Source: Bradyrhizobium sp. 138 | Lineage (GTDB): Bacteria > Pseudomonadota > Alphaproteobacteria > Rhizobiales > Xanthobacteraceae | Direction: 5' to 3' | NCBI RefSeq assembly: GCF_023074075.1 | Contig: NZ_JADPKT010000020.1 | Location: forward strand, 1 to 64,000 | DNA: 64,000 nucleotides | Part shown: piece by piece, positions 8,902-18,337 of the stretch | How the letters are laid out: each line of letters starts with the position of its first letter | Position numbering within the stretch: position 1 is the stretch's first letter | Program-made: the position numbers and the translations under genes | The notes under the pieces: generated by a model | Database searches by the model: none | What the model saw: the letters and a program-made list of their open reading frames with translations, nothing else | Told to the model about the DNA's origin: nothing

Positions 8902-10281
8902 TCAAAAAGTGGCAAAAACAGCATTGACTGCGTCCACTGTACTCTCGACGATGATATCAGCTTCGTGCTTTGTTAAGCACAGCGGCGGCGCGAACCCGAG
9001 AATGTCGCCCTGCGGCAAGGCGCGGCCGATGACGCCACGCTCAAGCAGCGCGGCGGCGACCTGCTCACCCACTTTTTTTGATGGATCGAAGAGGGTGCGA
9101 TTATCCCTATCCTCGACAAATTCCACCGCCGCCATCAGCCCGTCGCCGCGCACCTCGCCGACGTTTCCATGATCGCCCAGCGCCTCAGTCAGTGCGGACT
9201 GGAGATAGGCTCCAATATCGCGAGCATTCGTGATCAGGTCCATCTCATCGATTAGCTCAAGATTTGCAATAGCCGCCGCCGCGCAGATAGGATGGGCAGA
9301 ACAAGTCCAACCATGACCGATACTACCGAGTTGATCGGAGCCTTTCACGAGAACCTGCCAAACCTTGTCCGAAATAATGACGCCGGACAAAGGAGCGTAC
9401 GCGGAGGTCAGACCTTTTGAGATTGTGATCAGGTCCGGTCTGATGTCGTAGTGGTCGGAACCAAACATCCTGCCCAGGCGGCCGAATCCGGAGACGACTT
9501 CATCCGCGATGAGTAGAATGTCGTATTTCTTCAGAACGGACTCTATCTTCGCCCAGTATCCGGTGGGCGGCGGAATAATGCCGCCAGCACCTTGGATCGG
9601 CTCTCCGATGAACGCCGCGACTGTATCGGGACCCTCGGCTACAATCATTGCCTCAAGCTTGTCGACGCAGGCTTGGACGAACTGATCCTCGCTCATGGTG
9701 GCATCAGCGCGGCGGAAATAGTAAGGAGCTTCAGTGTGGAGAATGGGCGTACGCGGTAGATCAAAGGCGTTGTGGTACAGTTCAAGGCCTGTCAGCGAGC
9801 CTGTCATGACGGTTGAGCCGTGATAGGCTCGCCAGCGAGAGATAATCTTCTTCTTCTCCGGTCGGCCAAGCACATTATTATAGTACCAAATTAGTTTGAT
9901 GTTTGTCTCGTTCGCGTCGGAGCCTGATAGACCGAAAAAGACGCGACTCATGCCTTTGGGCGCCCGGTCGATGATCATCCTGGATAGCGTGATCGGGGCT
10001 TCTGTGCCGTGGCCATCGTATGCGTGGTAATAGGGGAGTTCGTTCGCCTGCTTTGCAATCGCCTCGGCGATCTTCTGGCGGCCATATCCGACATTCACAC
10101 AAAAAAGACCCGCAAAGGCGTCAAGGCTGGTTCGCCCAGACTTATCAGTGATGTAGACTCCTTTGCCCCCGCTGATCACGCGCGTTTGAATTTCACCTCG
10201 CGCATGCGCGCCGATGTGCGTCCCCGGGTGCAAGAGGTGATCGCGGTCCCAAGCACCGAGTTCGTTGAATCCGTGGGACAT
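8902..10281 (-). CDS. Class III PLP-dependent aminotransferase (omega-aminotransferase type)
   Basis: 459 residues, full family length. Landmarks: GVYITDKSGRTSLDAFAGLF near the start; FFGLSGSDANETNIKL; WRAYHGSTVMTGSLTG; GEPIQGAGGIIPPP; ADEVVSGFGRLG, containing the Asp that binds the PLP ring nitrogen; and TISKGLTSAY, containing the Schiff-base Lys. The family transfers amino groups from beta-alanine-, GABA- or diamine-like donors to pyruvate or 2-oxoglutarate; the donor here is unknown. Upstream lie two palindromes (10343-10362, 10458-10484). The IS701 remnant ends within a few bases of its stop, so its native 3' flank has been lost. It is the only intact metabolic gene between 6.3 and 16 kb. 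Confidence 0.9.
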   Translation of the reverse strand: MSHGFNELGAWDRDHLLHPGTHIGAHARGEIQTRVISGGKGVYITDKSGRTSLDAFAGLFCVNVGYGRQKIAEAIAKQANELPYYHAYDGHGTEAPITLSRMIIDRAPKGMSRVFFGLSGSDANETNIKLIWYYNNVLGRPEKKKIISRWRAYHGSTVMTGSLTGLELYHNAFDLPRTPILHTEAPYYFRRADATMSEDQFVQACVDKLEAMIVAEGPDTVAAFIGEPIQGAGGIIPPPTGYWAKIESVLKKYDILLIADEVVSGFGRLGRMFGSDHYDIRPDLITISKGLTSAYAPLSGVIISDKVWQVLVKGSDQLGSIGHGWTCSAHPICAAAAIANLELIDEMDLITNARDIGAYLQSALTEALGDHGNVGEVRGDGLMAAVEFVEDRDNRTLFDPSKKVGEQVAAALLERGVIGRALPQGDILGFAPPLCLTKHEADIIVESTVDAVNAVFATF

Positions 10282-10342
10282 TTTCTGGTTCCTCTCCTAC
10301 TCTGCATCAGAGGGTCTCGAGCCAAATTCTATGGGATAAGCA

Positions 10343-10362
10343 CCCCCATGGCTCGATGGGGG
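10343..10362 (-). promoter_or_regulatory. Small hairpin in the aminotransferase leader
   Basis: CCCCCAT-GGCTCG-ATGGGGG is a perfect 7-bp stem with a 6-nt loop, about 60 bp upstream of the aminotransferase ATG. It could be a leader hairpin or a protein site; no T-run follows, so it is not a typical intrinsic terminator. Confidence 0.4.
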
Positions 10363-10457
10363 CTCACTTGCTGCCACCGAAAGATTGGAGTCGAATCCTT
10401 GTCCGTTCGGCGTTGCTGTTCAACAATAGCGAAATCGGATGTAGCGAAAAGAGGCCC

Positions 10458-10484
10458 GGCGCAACCAAAGTTTGTAGTTGCGCC
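10458..10484. promoter_or_regulatory. Candidate operator upstream of the aminotransferase gene
   Basis: GGCGCAAC, 11 nt, GTTGCGCC: a perfect inverted repeat with 8-bp arms, about 175 bp upstream of ATG 10281. The 19-bp centre-to-centre spacing suits a dimeric regulator on one DNA face. No regulator gene is adjacent. The rest of 10285-10630 holds nothing else I can recognise. Confidence 0.45.
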
Positions 10485-10632
10485 AAAACGATGGTGCGAC
10501 GCCAAGGCTAAGAGCACGCCGACCTCAAGTAGCGCGGGAGGACGCGTGAACGGAATCGCGGGCAGCTTAGTCGGCTATACAATTTGTTGGTTGGCGGCTG
10601 GCAATATCTAACTCTTGGGACAGCCAGCTCGA

Positions 10633-11565
10633 TCAAAGGAGATCAGCAGGATCAAAGGTCGCCGAACTCCTACGCCAAACTCGCCCATCCGTGGTTGGCA
10701 CGGGGATGAAATCGCGCAGAGTTTGGTGCTTAAAGCCTGTGAGCAGCGAAGTGGTCAATGCCGCAAGATCGCTGCCGCCCCATCCGATCAAATCGCCGCG
10801 CAGCAGAACCAGGGGTTCGCTGGCGATGAGAACATCGCGAATCTGCTTGCTTAGCGACTCGATCCAGGCGGCGACGACGCCGAGTTGGGGAACCAGGCCG
10901 CCGGAGGGGTGAAGCAATATCTTGAGTACATTCTCGGGCGAGACCTTCTTTTCGACGAGGTAGCGCGCCGCCAGAAATTCCGCGAAACTCTGATGAGCCC
11001 ACCCCATGAGTTCGCCGCCGCGAGAGGTGAACAGGCCGGTATCGAGCACCTCGCGGACATGATCCTCGGTGGCGCCCCCCCCGCGCCAGAATCGAAAACG
11101 CGACGTCTTCTTCGGGAACGCCATCCGATTGTGCATAGCGGTTGGCAAGCATCGTCGCGGCCGCAAGGCGGCTGGTGACGCGCAGGCGCTGGGCGGGATT
11201 GAGAGCTCCCAGACGTCGCGCGTTGCGCCTGCTCGAACTTGTCTCCTCACAGAGCTTGAGGCAGCCACGGGTGTAGAGATCGACGATGCTGCGCGGGAGC
11301 TGTCCATCACGCTGAAACAGACCGAGCAGCAGATTCAAGGTCAACGGCTTGATCGCGAAGCGTACGACATCCGCGCGTAGAGTTCCCTGATAAAGGTGTT
11401 GGCGTCGATGCCGTGCGCGGTGGCGGCTGCCACCAAGTCTTTGCGGCGGAGCGGCCCCAATTCGAAAATTCCGACTGCGTCCTTGCCCCATAGGCTACCC
11501 AGCACCGGCTCCAGGATTGCGCCCGGCCAGTTTGCGGTTCGGCAGGCAATTCTCGCCGACATGCG
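10633..11565 (-). pseudogene. NACHT/STAND NTPase remnant (probable former defence gene)
   Basis: Minus strand, in several frames: CRTANWPGAILEPVL, then FELGPLRRKDLVAAATAHGI, then FAIKPLTLNLLLGLF, RSIVDLYTRGCLKLCEE and, after another shift, ELMGWAHQSFAEFLAARYLV and LHPSGGLVPQLGVVAAWIE. These segments are typical of the region after the ATPase core in large NACHT-type STAND proteins of bacterial defence islands. The P-loop and N-terminal effector are absent, and at least two frameshifts are present. It joins a prophage-like fragment at about 11570-11585. Confidence 0.6.
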
Positions 11566-11586
11566 TGATGTCGGGTAGCGCGGCAA

Positions 11587-12125
11587 TACGACCCGCAAAT
11601 CACGGCGAACCTTGACGCACTGAAAAACGGCATCCTCGGACAGACCGCGAGCGGTTCGAACATCGGCCAGAATCCGGCGCGCAAAGCGCAGCTGGACCAG
11701 ATCACGACCGATGTCACGAACCAGAGCAACGGCGCGTGGGCCGCAGCGGGCCGCGACGGCTCGCCCGGCAATGCGCAGGCGCTCGGCCGCGGCATCGCTT
11801 CCGGCGTCGCGCCGGTGATTGCGGCGCAGTACAATACCGATGGGCATCGGCGCGGTTTCGACCGGTCTCAACGCGCAGAATGCGGCACCGACGGCGGCAA
11901 TCAAATGCGCTGGCCCAGGAGTTCAATATTCCGGCTTCACGGCTCACCACACTGCTCGGGACTGTCTCGCTGGTCGCCGCCCAATTCGGCACGCAAACCG
12001 GTCATTCCGAGGGTACCTCTACGATGTCGGGAGCCCAGCAATTTGGCCTGTTGGCACAAGGTGCCGTGAACGCGATGAAGCTCTGGCCTTCGGCCGGGAT
12101 CTTGTTTGGGGCGGCTTGGTCTTAG
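11587..12125 (+). pseudogene. Prophage structural protein remnant
   Basis: From 11587 a frame reads YDPQITANLDALKNGILGQT and later GRDGSPGNAQALGRGIASGV. A second frame reads GIGAVSTGLNAQNAAPTAAI near 11843-11910, and a third reads EFNIPASRLTTLLGTVSLVA... to FGAAWS, ending at TAG 12123-12125. Gly/Asn/Gln-rich composition and the partner DUF5681 gene suggest a phage virion or DNA-ejection-type protein. Two frameshifts make it non-functional. The exact family is not recognised. Confidence 0.5.
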
Positions 12126-12131
12126 CGGTAC

Positions 12132-12561
12132 ATGACCGACAGCTCTGAAAATACAGGCCCGATGCAGGATGCCCGTTTCCAGCCGGGGCAGTCCGGAAAT
12201 CCGAGAGGCCGCCCGAGAGGGTCGCGCAATCGGACCACGCTCGCAGTCGAGGCGCTTCTTGAGGGAGAGGCTGAGGCCTTGACGAGAAAGGCAATAGAGC
12301 TGGCCACTGGTGGCGATATCCAGGCGCTGCGCATTTGCCTGGATCGGCTGTGTCCGCCTCGCCGAGAGGCTACCTTGATGTGTTGCGGATGCGGTCAAAG
12401 CCATGGCCGCAATCGTGGGGGCTGTTGCTGACGGCGATTTGACGCCCGGTGAAGCGCAAGCCATCTCTGGCCTGGTGCAGAATTTCTCGAAAGCCGTCGA
12501 GACCGCAGGCTTAGAAGCTCGCATCGCCAAACTGGAGCAAGCAAATGACGCGCGCAATTGA
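12132..12561 (+). pseudogene. DUF5681-type phage protein, frameshifted
   Basis: The N-terminus carries the family hallmark FQPGQSGNPRGRPRGSRNR (DUF5681, common beside phage terminase genes), followed by EALLEGEAEALTRKAIELA and RICLDRL. Near 12370 the frame is lost and a second frame supplies the expected C-terminus, AMAAIVGAVADGDLTPGEAQ... to LEARIAKLEQANDARN, ending at TGA 12559-12561. A tiny overlapping ORF at 12545 (MTRAIEIRLNKLELA) stops at the IS3 boundary. Confidence 0.65.
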
Positions 12562-12633
12562 GATCAGACTGAATAAGCTGGAGTTGGCCTGAGGTGAACC
12601 GTCCCGGGTTTGCCGGAGGCCATTTGGTTTAAG

Positions 12634-13539
12634 TTATGCCGCCATGGCCGATTGTTCCAGCATGGCGTAGTAGCGTTGCTCGGCTTCGGCCGGCGGGATG
12701 TTTCCGATGGGCTCCAGGAGCCGTCGGTTGTTGAACCAATCGACCCATTCGAGAGTGGCGAACTCGACGGCCTCGAAGCTGCGCCATGGCCCGCGCCGAT
12801 GGATCACCTCGGCCTTGTAGAGACCGTTGATGGTTTCGGCGAGAGCGTTGTCATAGGAATCTCCGACACTGCCGACAGAAGGCTCGACGCCAGCTTCAGC
12901 TAGGCGCTCGGTGTACTTAATGGATACGTATTGGCTGCCCCTGTCGCTGTGGTGCACGAGCCCGCCACGATGGACCGGCCGTCGATCATGCAGTGCCTGC
13001 TCCAGCGCATCGAGCACGAAGCCCGCATGCGCCGTGCGCGAGGCCCGCCAGCCGACGATCCTTCGAGCATAGGCGTCGATGACAAAGGCGACGTAGACGA
13101 AGCCGGTCCAGGTCGCGACATAGGTGAAGTCGGAGAGCCAAAGGACGTTCGGCCGTGGCGCCTTGAACTGGCGGTTGACGTGATCCAGCGGGCATGGCGC
13201 CGCCTTGTCGCTGATCGTGGTCTTGACGGATTTGCCGCGGATGACCCCTTGCAGACCCATGTCCCGCATCAATCGCGATACTGTGCAACGGGCAACATCG
13301 AAGCCTTCGCGCTTGAGCTGGCGCCAGACCTTGCGCACACCGTAGACGGAGAAGTTCTGATCGAAGACGCGACGAACCTCGACCTTCAGAGCGGCATCCT
13401 GCCTGGCGCGCGCCGACCGCTTGGCCGGATCGCGCCGCTTGGCCACATGGGCGTGGTAGGTCGAGGGGGCGATCGGCAGGACCTTGCAGATCGGCTCGAC
13501 CCCATGCGCCCCACGATGATCATCGATGAAGGCGATCAT
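12634..13539 (-). CDS. IS3-family transposase OrfB (DDE integrase domain)
   Basis: 301 residues. An N-terminal HTH_21 region ([20 protein letters not shown]) precedes the rve integrase core. The catalytic residues are visible: Asp in [10 protein letters not shown], Asp in [11 protein letters not shown] and Glu in [12 protein letters not shown]. The ATG overlaps the orfA stop (ATGA), so the protein may be made by coupling and as an OrfAB fusion by -1 frameshifting, as in other IS3 elements. No lesion is seen, so the element is probably still active. Confidence 0.92.
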   Translation of the reverse strand: MIAFIDDHRGAHGVEPICKVLPIAPSTYHAHVAKRRDPAKRSARARQDAALKVEVRRVFDQNFSVYGVRKVWRQLKREGFDVARCTVSRLMRDMGLQGVIRGKSVKTTISDKAAPCPLDHVNRQFKAPRPNVLWLSDFTYVATWTGFVYVAFVIDAYARRIVGWRASRTAHAGFVLDALEQALHDRRPVHRGGLVHHSDRGSQYVSIKYTERLAEAGVEPSVGSVGDSYDNALAETINGLYKAEVIHRRGPWRSFEAVEFATLEWVDWFNNRRLLEPIGNIPPAEAEQRYYAMLEQSAMAA

Positions 13540-13865
13540 GGCTTGGACCGGCGGTCGAGCTCCGCCATCGCAAAATAAGCGCTCGCCTTGCGCAGGATCT
13601 CGTTGGCCTGCCGAAGCTCACGGTTCTCCCGTTCCAGGGCCTTCAGCTTCTCGGCCATCTCAGTCGGAACGCCGGTCCGCTGCCCGCTGTCGATCTCGGC
13701 CTTCTTGACCCAGTCATGAAGCGTCTGCGGTGTGCAGCCGATCTTGGCCGCAATCGATGTCACCGCCGCCCAGCGCGAAGGGTGCTCGCCGGCGTGATCC
13801 AGAACCATCCGAACCGCGCGGTCCCGGACCTCAGGCGAAAACTTGTTCGTCGTCTTGCTTGTCAT
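13536..13865 (-). CDS. IS3-family transposase OrfA (HTH protein)
   Basis: 109 residues. A helix-turn-helix of the transposase_8 type ([11 protein letters not shown]... [20 protein letters not shown]) is followed by a leucine-zipper-like stretch ([20 protein letters not shown]). It binds the terminal repeats and multimerises with OrfB. The gene begins about 50 bp inside the right inverted repeat. Confidence 0.92.
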   Translation of the reverse strand: MTSKTTNKFSPEVRDRAVRMVLDHAGEHPSRWAAVTSIAAKIGCTPQTLHDWVKKAEIDSGQRTGVPTEMAEKLKALERENRELRQANEILRKASAYFAMAELDRRSKP

Positions 13866-13978
13866 GGCTCCATCCTCTCAGGAGTTGGAGCCTCCGGCAA
13901 ACCCGGGACGGTTCACCTGGACAAAACCGGGCCCTTCCACCATCCCGGGCTTCTACTGCTTGCTCTGGTTGCTGTTGA

Positions 13979-15950
13979 GTGCTTATGGTCGCCTCGTACT
14001 TCCGGCTGTGGGGCCATCATTTGTCTGTCTCTCTGAGCGGAGATCGACCTTGGGAAAGGTCGACGGACGCTATCACGCAAACCGCGAATGTGGTTGTCGC
14101 CCGCGACTTTCGGCTGGACATCAATGCCCTGCGGGCAGCTTCCGTCCTGCCCGTTTTAGGCTACCATCTTCGTATCCCCGGGTTCGCCAGCCGCTTTATC
14201 GGTGTAGACGTCTTTTTCGTCATAACCGGCTATCTGATGAAGAGAATCGTGGTCACCGATCTGGCGGCGGACCGTCAATTTCGGGAAGATGCGCATACGG
14301 CGGCTCCTTCCGGAACTTGCTGTCGTCCTTGCAGCATCGGTCGCCGCTGGGTGGTTTGTTAGCCTGCCCAGCGAATATCAGCGCCATCTTAGGCAAGCTT
14401 GTTTTGCTTTCTTGTCGCTCTCAAATATCGCGTTTGACGCCGATAGCGGTTATTTCGCGGCGCCTGCGCAAACCAAACCGCTGCTGCACACATGGTCGCT
14501 TGGGGTTGAGTGGCAATTCTACATTTGGATGCCATTGATCGCTTCTATCGTCTGGCGCAGAGCCTGGCCATCTAAGCCACGGCTCGATGTGCTGCTCGGC
14601 GCGTTCTGGGGATTCGCCCTCGCATCCGCCTTGTGGTGCGCATGGCAAAGCCACACTGATTTGACGGGCTCTGCTTTCTTTTCCTTGCGTGCGCGCGCGT
14701 GGGAGCCGTTGGCGGGCGGCTTAGTCGCGCTCATTGAGCAGCGATTGGCGCTTGAAAATGTCGACTCAAGAATGAAGCGGACCGCGGCACTAGTTGGTTG
14801 GGGCATCATAGCCGCCTGCGTCGGATTTCCAATTCCCGAGGGGCAATGGCCCGGCCTCCTCACATTGCTTCCAATTGGAGGCGCTGTTTTGATCGTTGCC
14901 TCTCGACAACAGAACATCCTGGTGAGGTGGGCTGGACTCAGGTTTCTACAACGCCTAGGGGATTGGTCTTACTCGATTTACCTTTGGCACTGGCCGATCT
15001 GGGTCTTCGCCCTATCGTGGGCGTCACTTCGTGGCCATTCGATCACGTTCACAACTAAGCTGTTGATTGCAGCAGTCTCGATCGGGCTAGGCGCCGCTTC
15101 CTATGTCCTTGTTGAGCAGCCTGCCCGCAGAAGGCGCGACATCTTGCCCGACTCGCGACTGATGGCGACTGCCACCGTTTCCTTTTCTGCGCTACTTGCA
15201 TTTACCGTGGCCGCTTTCATGAGCCACGGCTTCCCGAGCAGATTACCGGAGTATATTGCCGCGGCCGAGGAGGCCCGGCGGACCAATACGCCGCGCGACG
15301 AATGTTTCAGGAATGCTAACTCCATCAAGCAAGCGGCGGAGCCATACTGCGAGTTCGGCAGCCGGGCCCCTGAAGCTAAGAAAGCGATATTGTGGGGCGA
15401 CTCTTTCGCTAACCAGTATCTCGAGCCGATATCGTCCGCAGCCAACGCAAATGGCATACATGGCTTGATTGCGACGCAAAGTGCATGCCGTCCCTTTATC
15501 GATGATGCTGCAAAGCACTCATCTGATCAGGAGCCATGTCGCGCTTTCAACCGTGACACGCTGAACTTAGTTTTGAGCAGAGCCGACCTGACCACCGTGA
15601 TCCTTGGCGGCAACTGGGGCGACCCAGATGGGATTGCTCCCCTGGTTCAAAAGCTGCTCTCCTCGGGAAAAACCGTCGTTCTGATCCTGCCGCTGCTAAA
15701 TATCGGCTTCGACGTGCCTCAACGCTGGATGGAAGAGCAAGCCCGGGCTGGAAAAGCGATACGCGAGTGGAAGGTAGAGGTCGATCCTCAGTTAACCCAA
15801 GAAACGCAAAGGTCCGAAATAGCGCAACGCCTCGCAGCTTACCAAGAAGATCCAACACGACCTTACGCCAGATGGCGTTGCCCGGGCCCTGTTCGCTGTT
15901 GGGCACGTTCAGGACATGATCAGGGCTTTCCAAAAGAAGCTCAATCTTGA
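13979..15950 (+). pseudogene. OafA-type acyltransferase-3/SGNH protein, broken
   Basis: The N-terminal part (FRLDINALRAASVLPVLGYH, then FIGVDVFFVITGYLM) is the acyltransferase-3 start with the catalytic His. Near 14275 a small deletion moves the frame; the rest, from KMRIRRLLPELAVVLAAS through WSLGVEWQFYIWMPLI and SIYLWHWPIWVFALSW, is a multi-helix membrane domain. Then comes the SGNH-like LWGDSFANQ serine block. The expected C-terminal D-x-x-H pair is missing: the tail turns into an unrelated frame after about 15860. The intact family acetylates cell-surface sugars. Nothing recognisable lies between 15951 and 16208. Confidence 0.75.
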
Positions 15951-16208
15951 CTGACACGGTCCCTTCGGGAGCAAAAGGCCCGACGGCTCACGCTGGCGGG
16001 CTCGACGAAAGGGCCGCAGCGATTGAGTTCGCTGCGCCTGCGCCGTGTCAAAACGACCGGGTGAAAGAGGTAGGTGCAATATGAACGCCAGCCCCGGTTT
16101 GCCGAAGTTTCCCGGCACTTCCGGTTCCGGCCACAACAAATGTGAATAAAAAGCGCCTGCGTGCCCGAATGTCCCAAACGCCTCAGTCTGCCTGTGCGAC
16201 CTATTAAA

Positions 16209-16430
16209 TCATTCTGCGGCCTTCAGACCCTGTTCCGTGGGCTCGTAGCGCTGCCCGTGCTTCACCAGCCAGCCACCTTCAACCATCTTCTGCGCCAAAC
16301 CCAGCGAACATGCCGGGTGGCTGCCGCCTGGGTGGTATACGCCGTCTCTGCGCTCGACGAGAAAGCCGTAGACGCGCGCCAGTCGTAGCGACTTGAGCAT
16401 GGCGGGAATGAGAATGATAGTGGAGGTCAT
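16209..16430 (-). CDS. Small hypothetical protein (winged-helix-like)
   Basis: About 73 residues. The C-terminal part (YGFLVERRDGVYHPGG... MVEGGWLVKHGQRYEPTEQG) has the look of a short winged-helix protein I associate with Bradyrhizobium genomes; no function is known. Start ATG 16430 was chosen for GGGAAG just upstream; a longer frame from 16451 and a shorter one from 16400 are possible. Confidence 0.5.
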   Translation of the reverse strand: MTSTIILIPAMLKSLRLARVYGFLVERRDGVYHPGGSHPACSLGLAQKMVEGGWLVKHGQRYEPTEQGLKAAE

Positions 16431-16784
16431 TGCTTCCCAAGTGCGCGCCATCCTGAACGTTCCGAAGCGCAGCCTTGGCGACGAGCACCGAGGCGGCGCT
16501 TACAGTTTGAGAAAACTAGGACGAGCGGCTTCACTCTGGGCTTGCAACAAAGAACGGCCCCAGGCCAAGGGGAAGGACCCAGGGCTGGGGCCGCCCCGGC
16601 TACAACAGATAGCCTGGCGCCTGAAGCGCATGCAGATCAAACACCAGGGAGGACGTGGGTTCCTATCAGGAGGCGCCCGCATTCCGGGCTTTGATCGAGT
16701 TGAAGAGTGTAGCTGTTACCTTGATGTAGGAACGTTCGTTCGCGTTTTGCGTCTCTCAGGAAAGTCCAACAAAGAGACGTGTCC

Positions 16785-16933
16785 ATGCCAGTGGCCCAAA
16801 CCGCGAGCCCGACCTTGTTCCGCTGCCCAAGGTGCTGCGGGCCTCTCAGTCTGGTAGAAAAGTTATGGGATAGGCATCTCGCTTCATACGGGTCTATGAA
16901 TGTAAGTACGGCGTGCTGCTCTGGGACGATTAG
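16785..16933 (+). pseudogene. Small zinc-ribbon-like protein, frameshifted
   Basis: TLFRCPRCCGPLSLVEKLWD and RHLASY, with a CPxC pair, lead out of frame; a second frame then reads RVYECKYGVLLWDD and stops at TAG 16931-16933. Joined, the two pieces make a short zinc-ribbon-type protein of a kind I associate with Bradyrhizobium. One small deletion near 16892 explains the break. Confidence 0.5.
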
Positions 16934-17267
16934 AAACTAACAATGGCTGAGTCGTTCGGAAGCAGTCTTACCATCGTGGAAATGGTGGCGGACGACTTTG
17001 GCCCCCGGCCCAAGACCCAACTCTGGTCGCTGCAGCAAAGCCCGAGCAAGCCCTTACGCTGGTGCTGTCGGCAGTTCCGGAGGGGTGGACAGCAAGGCTG
17101 GGTGGACAGCTAGGCTGGCAACTGGCCATCTCGGTTCGAAGCAACTGGAAACGCTACGGGAGCTCCGATTGAAACCTGGCGAGGTGCAAGAGCTGACGAA
17201 CTAATGGCAGTTTGCCACAATGGCCGTTCACATCTCGACAAAAAGTTGGCCCGACAAGGAGCGTCAG
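16934..17267. other. Gene-free stretch
   Basis: No frame here has recognisable coding character. Short frames on the + strand (for example from 16943) are interrupted and resemble no known protein. Confidence 0.4.
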
Positions 17268-17497
17268 ATGACCGAACGGCGTGAGCTCTATCGCAGTACC
17301 AACGGCGATGCCTGGTTTCTGGGACGTGAGCCGGCCAATGGCCATGCTTTCATCATTCATCAGCCGAACGCTCCCTCTGGCGGACGGTTGTCACACATTG
17401 AGCTGGCGACTTCTTGCGAAGCGAGCCGAAAGGACCCGAGCATCAGGCCCTACTGCGCTTGATAGGGACCCTCGTGAACGTGCCGCCGTACGCTTAG
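17268..17497 (+). pseudogene. Small conserved hypothetical protein, frameshifted
   Basis: Good GGAG site and ATG 17268. The protein reads MTERRELYRSTNGDAWFLGR, then NAPSGGRLSHIELA. One frame change near 17411 is needed to continue FLRSEPKGPEHQALLRLIGT and stop at 17497. I associate the joined sequence with a family of roughly 75-residue Bradyrhizobium proteins of unknown role. In the unshifted frame the protein ends in unrelated residues at 17462. Confidence 0.6.
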
Positions 17498-17603
17498 GAG
17501 GGCCGCGCGAAGCGTTGCCGCTACTGTGATTTGGGCGCGCAGGCATCTACGGTAGTATGACAGCGATTCTCACCTATGGTTATTTTTGGCAACGGAGCCC
17601 GAG

Positions 17604-17783
17604 ATGATTACCGCCGCAGCCTGCCAAGAAGCAGCAGAACATTACAAGGCACTTTCTAGAACTCCAGGTATTTCAGCCGCCCGAGTGTCCCTTCTCAAGA
17701 ACATTGCAAAGAGCTTCGCCGGCTTGGCCAGCCAGCTGGATAGACTAGCAGCACTCACACGAGACGAAGGTCGTCGGCGGTAA
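17604..17783 (+). CDS. Small helical hypothetical protein
   Basis: 59 residues, mostly one helical hairpin (AACQEAAEHYKALSRTPGIS, then VSLLKNIAKSFAGLASQLDR). It resembles short rhizobial proteins of unknown function. GGAG lies 8 nt before ATG 17604; a TTG six codons upstream is the other possible start. It is one of the few unbroken small genes between 15.9 and 18.1 kb. Confidence 0.6.
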   Translation: MITAAACQEAAEHYKALSRTPGISAARVSLLKNIAKSFAGLASQLDRLAALTRDEGRRR

Positions 17784-17792
17784 GCGGACGCC

Positions 17793-18080
17793 TCAGTGGG
17801 TGGCGTCTTTCGCCCCTATGATTGCAAGCTTTGGATTCCCCCGATCGAAGTCAGGCCGAACGTCAGCGCCGCGGCTTCCGCAGCCCTGACAGACGAACTG
17901 TGGCTCGATATCAGACAGCCGCACCTCATCGACCCAGCAATCCGCGTCCAGAGCAACGTGATGGCCGCAATGGCAATAGACCAGCACGCCGCCAACGCCC
18001 ATCGCGCGCATCTGGCCGAAGGTAATCTTCATCGGGCGGCCGTCTGCGTGTATTGGCGTGTGGCGTTTCGGGCGAGGCAT
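17793..18080 (-). CDS. Small zinc-ribbon-like hypothetical protein
   Basis: 95 residues. Core: KITFGQMRAMGVGGVLVYC, H-C-G-H-H, then LSDIEPQFVCQGCGSRGADV. The C-x-C-G and C-x2-C-G pairs could bind zinc. I associate this protein with Bradyrhizobium but know no function. It converges on the gene ending at 17783, only 10 bp away. ATG 18032 (MKITF) is an alternative start. Confidence 0.65.
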   Translation of the reverse strand: MPRPKRHTPIHADGRPMKITFGQMRAMGVGGVLVYCHCGHHVALDADCWVDEVRLSDIEPQFVCQGCGSRGADVRPDFDRGNPKLAIIGAKDATH

Positions 18081-18337
18081 GCCGCCATCAAAGCGGGTTC
18101 GTAAGTACCTCGTAAATTATGGATTCCTAGTGGCTCGGAACGCGCGCGAGCTACTGCAGATCGTATTGTGGAAAGGTCGGCTCAATCGGCAGCTAAGGTA
18201 CACATCCGGCTCACTTGGACAGACAAAGCAGCAAGCTCAGGACGAGATCCCGAGAGGCAGCCAAACTTTGACTAAATGGGGGCTTGTGCTCGCCGAAAGG
18301 TTGCATGATGCTCACGCCCATATTTCTGGGGCGAATC

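Larger units (their letters stand above)
12595..13915 (-). mobile_element. IS3-family insertion sequence, apparently complete
   Basis: A 1321-bp element with 25-bp perfect terminal inverted repeats at 12595-12619 and 13891-13915, starting TGAACC and ending GGTTCA. It carries overlapping orfA (13865 to 13536) and orfB (13539 to 12634) on the minus strand. The palindrome actually extends 3 bp further on both sides (AGG...CCT). No direct target duplication is visible, and the phage gene cut on the left is not continued on the right, so the insertion was accompanied by a deletion or a later rearrangement. Confidence 0.85.

Noticed and set aside
11307..11904. Long minus frames continuing upstream of the NACHT remnant
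   Set aside because: Beyond about 11585 the + strand reads coherent phage-like protein; the minus frames there are its shadow.
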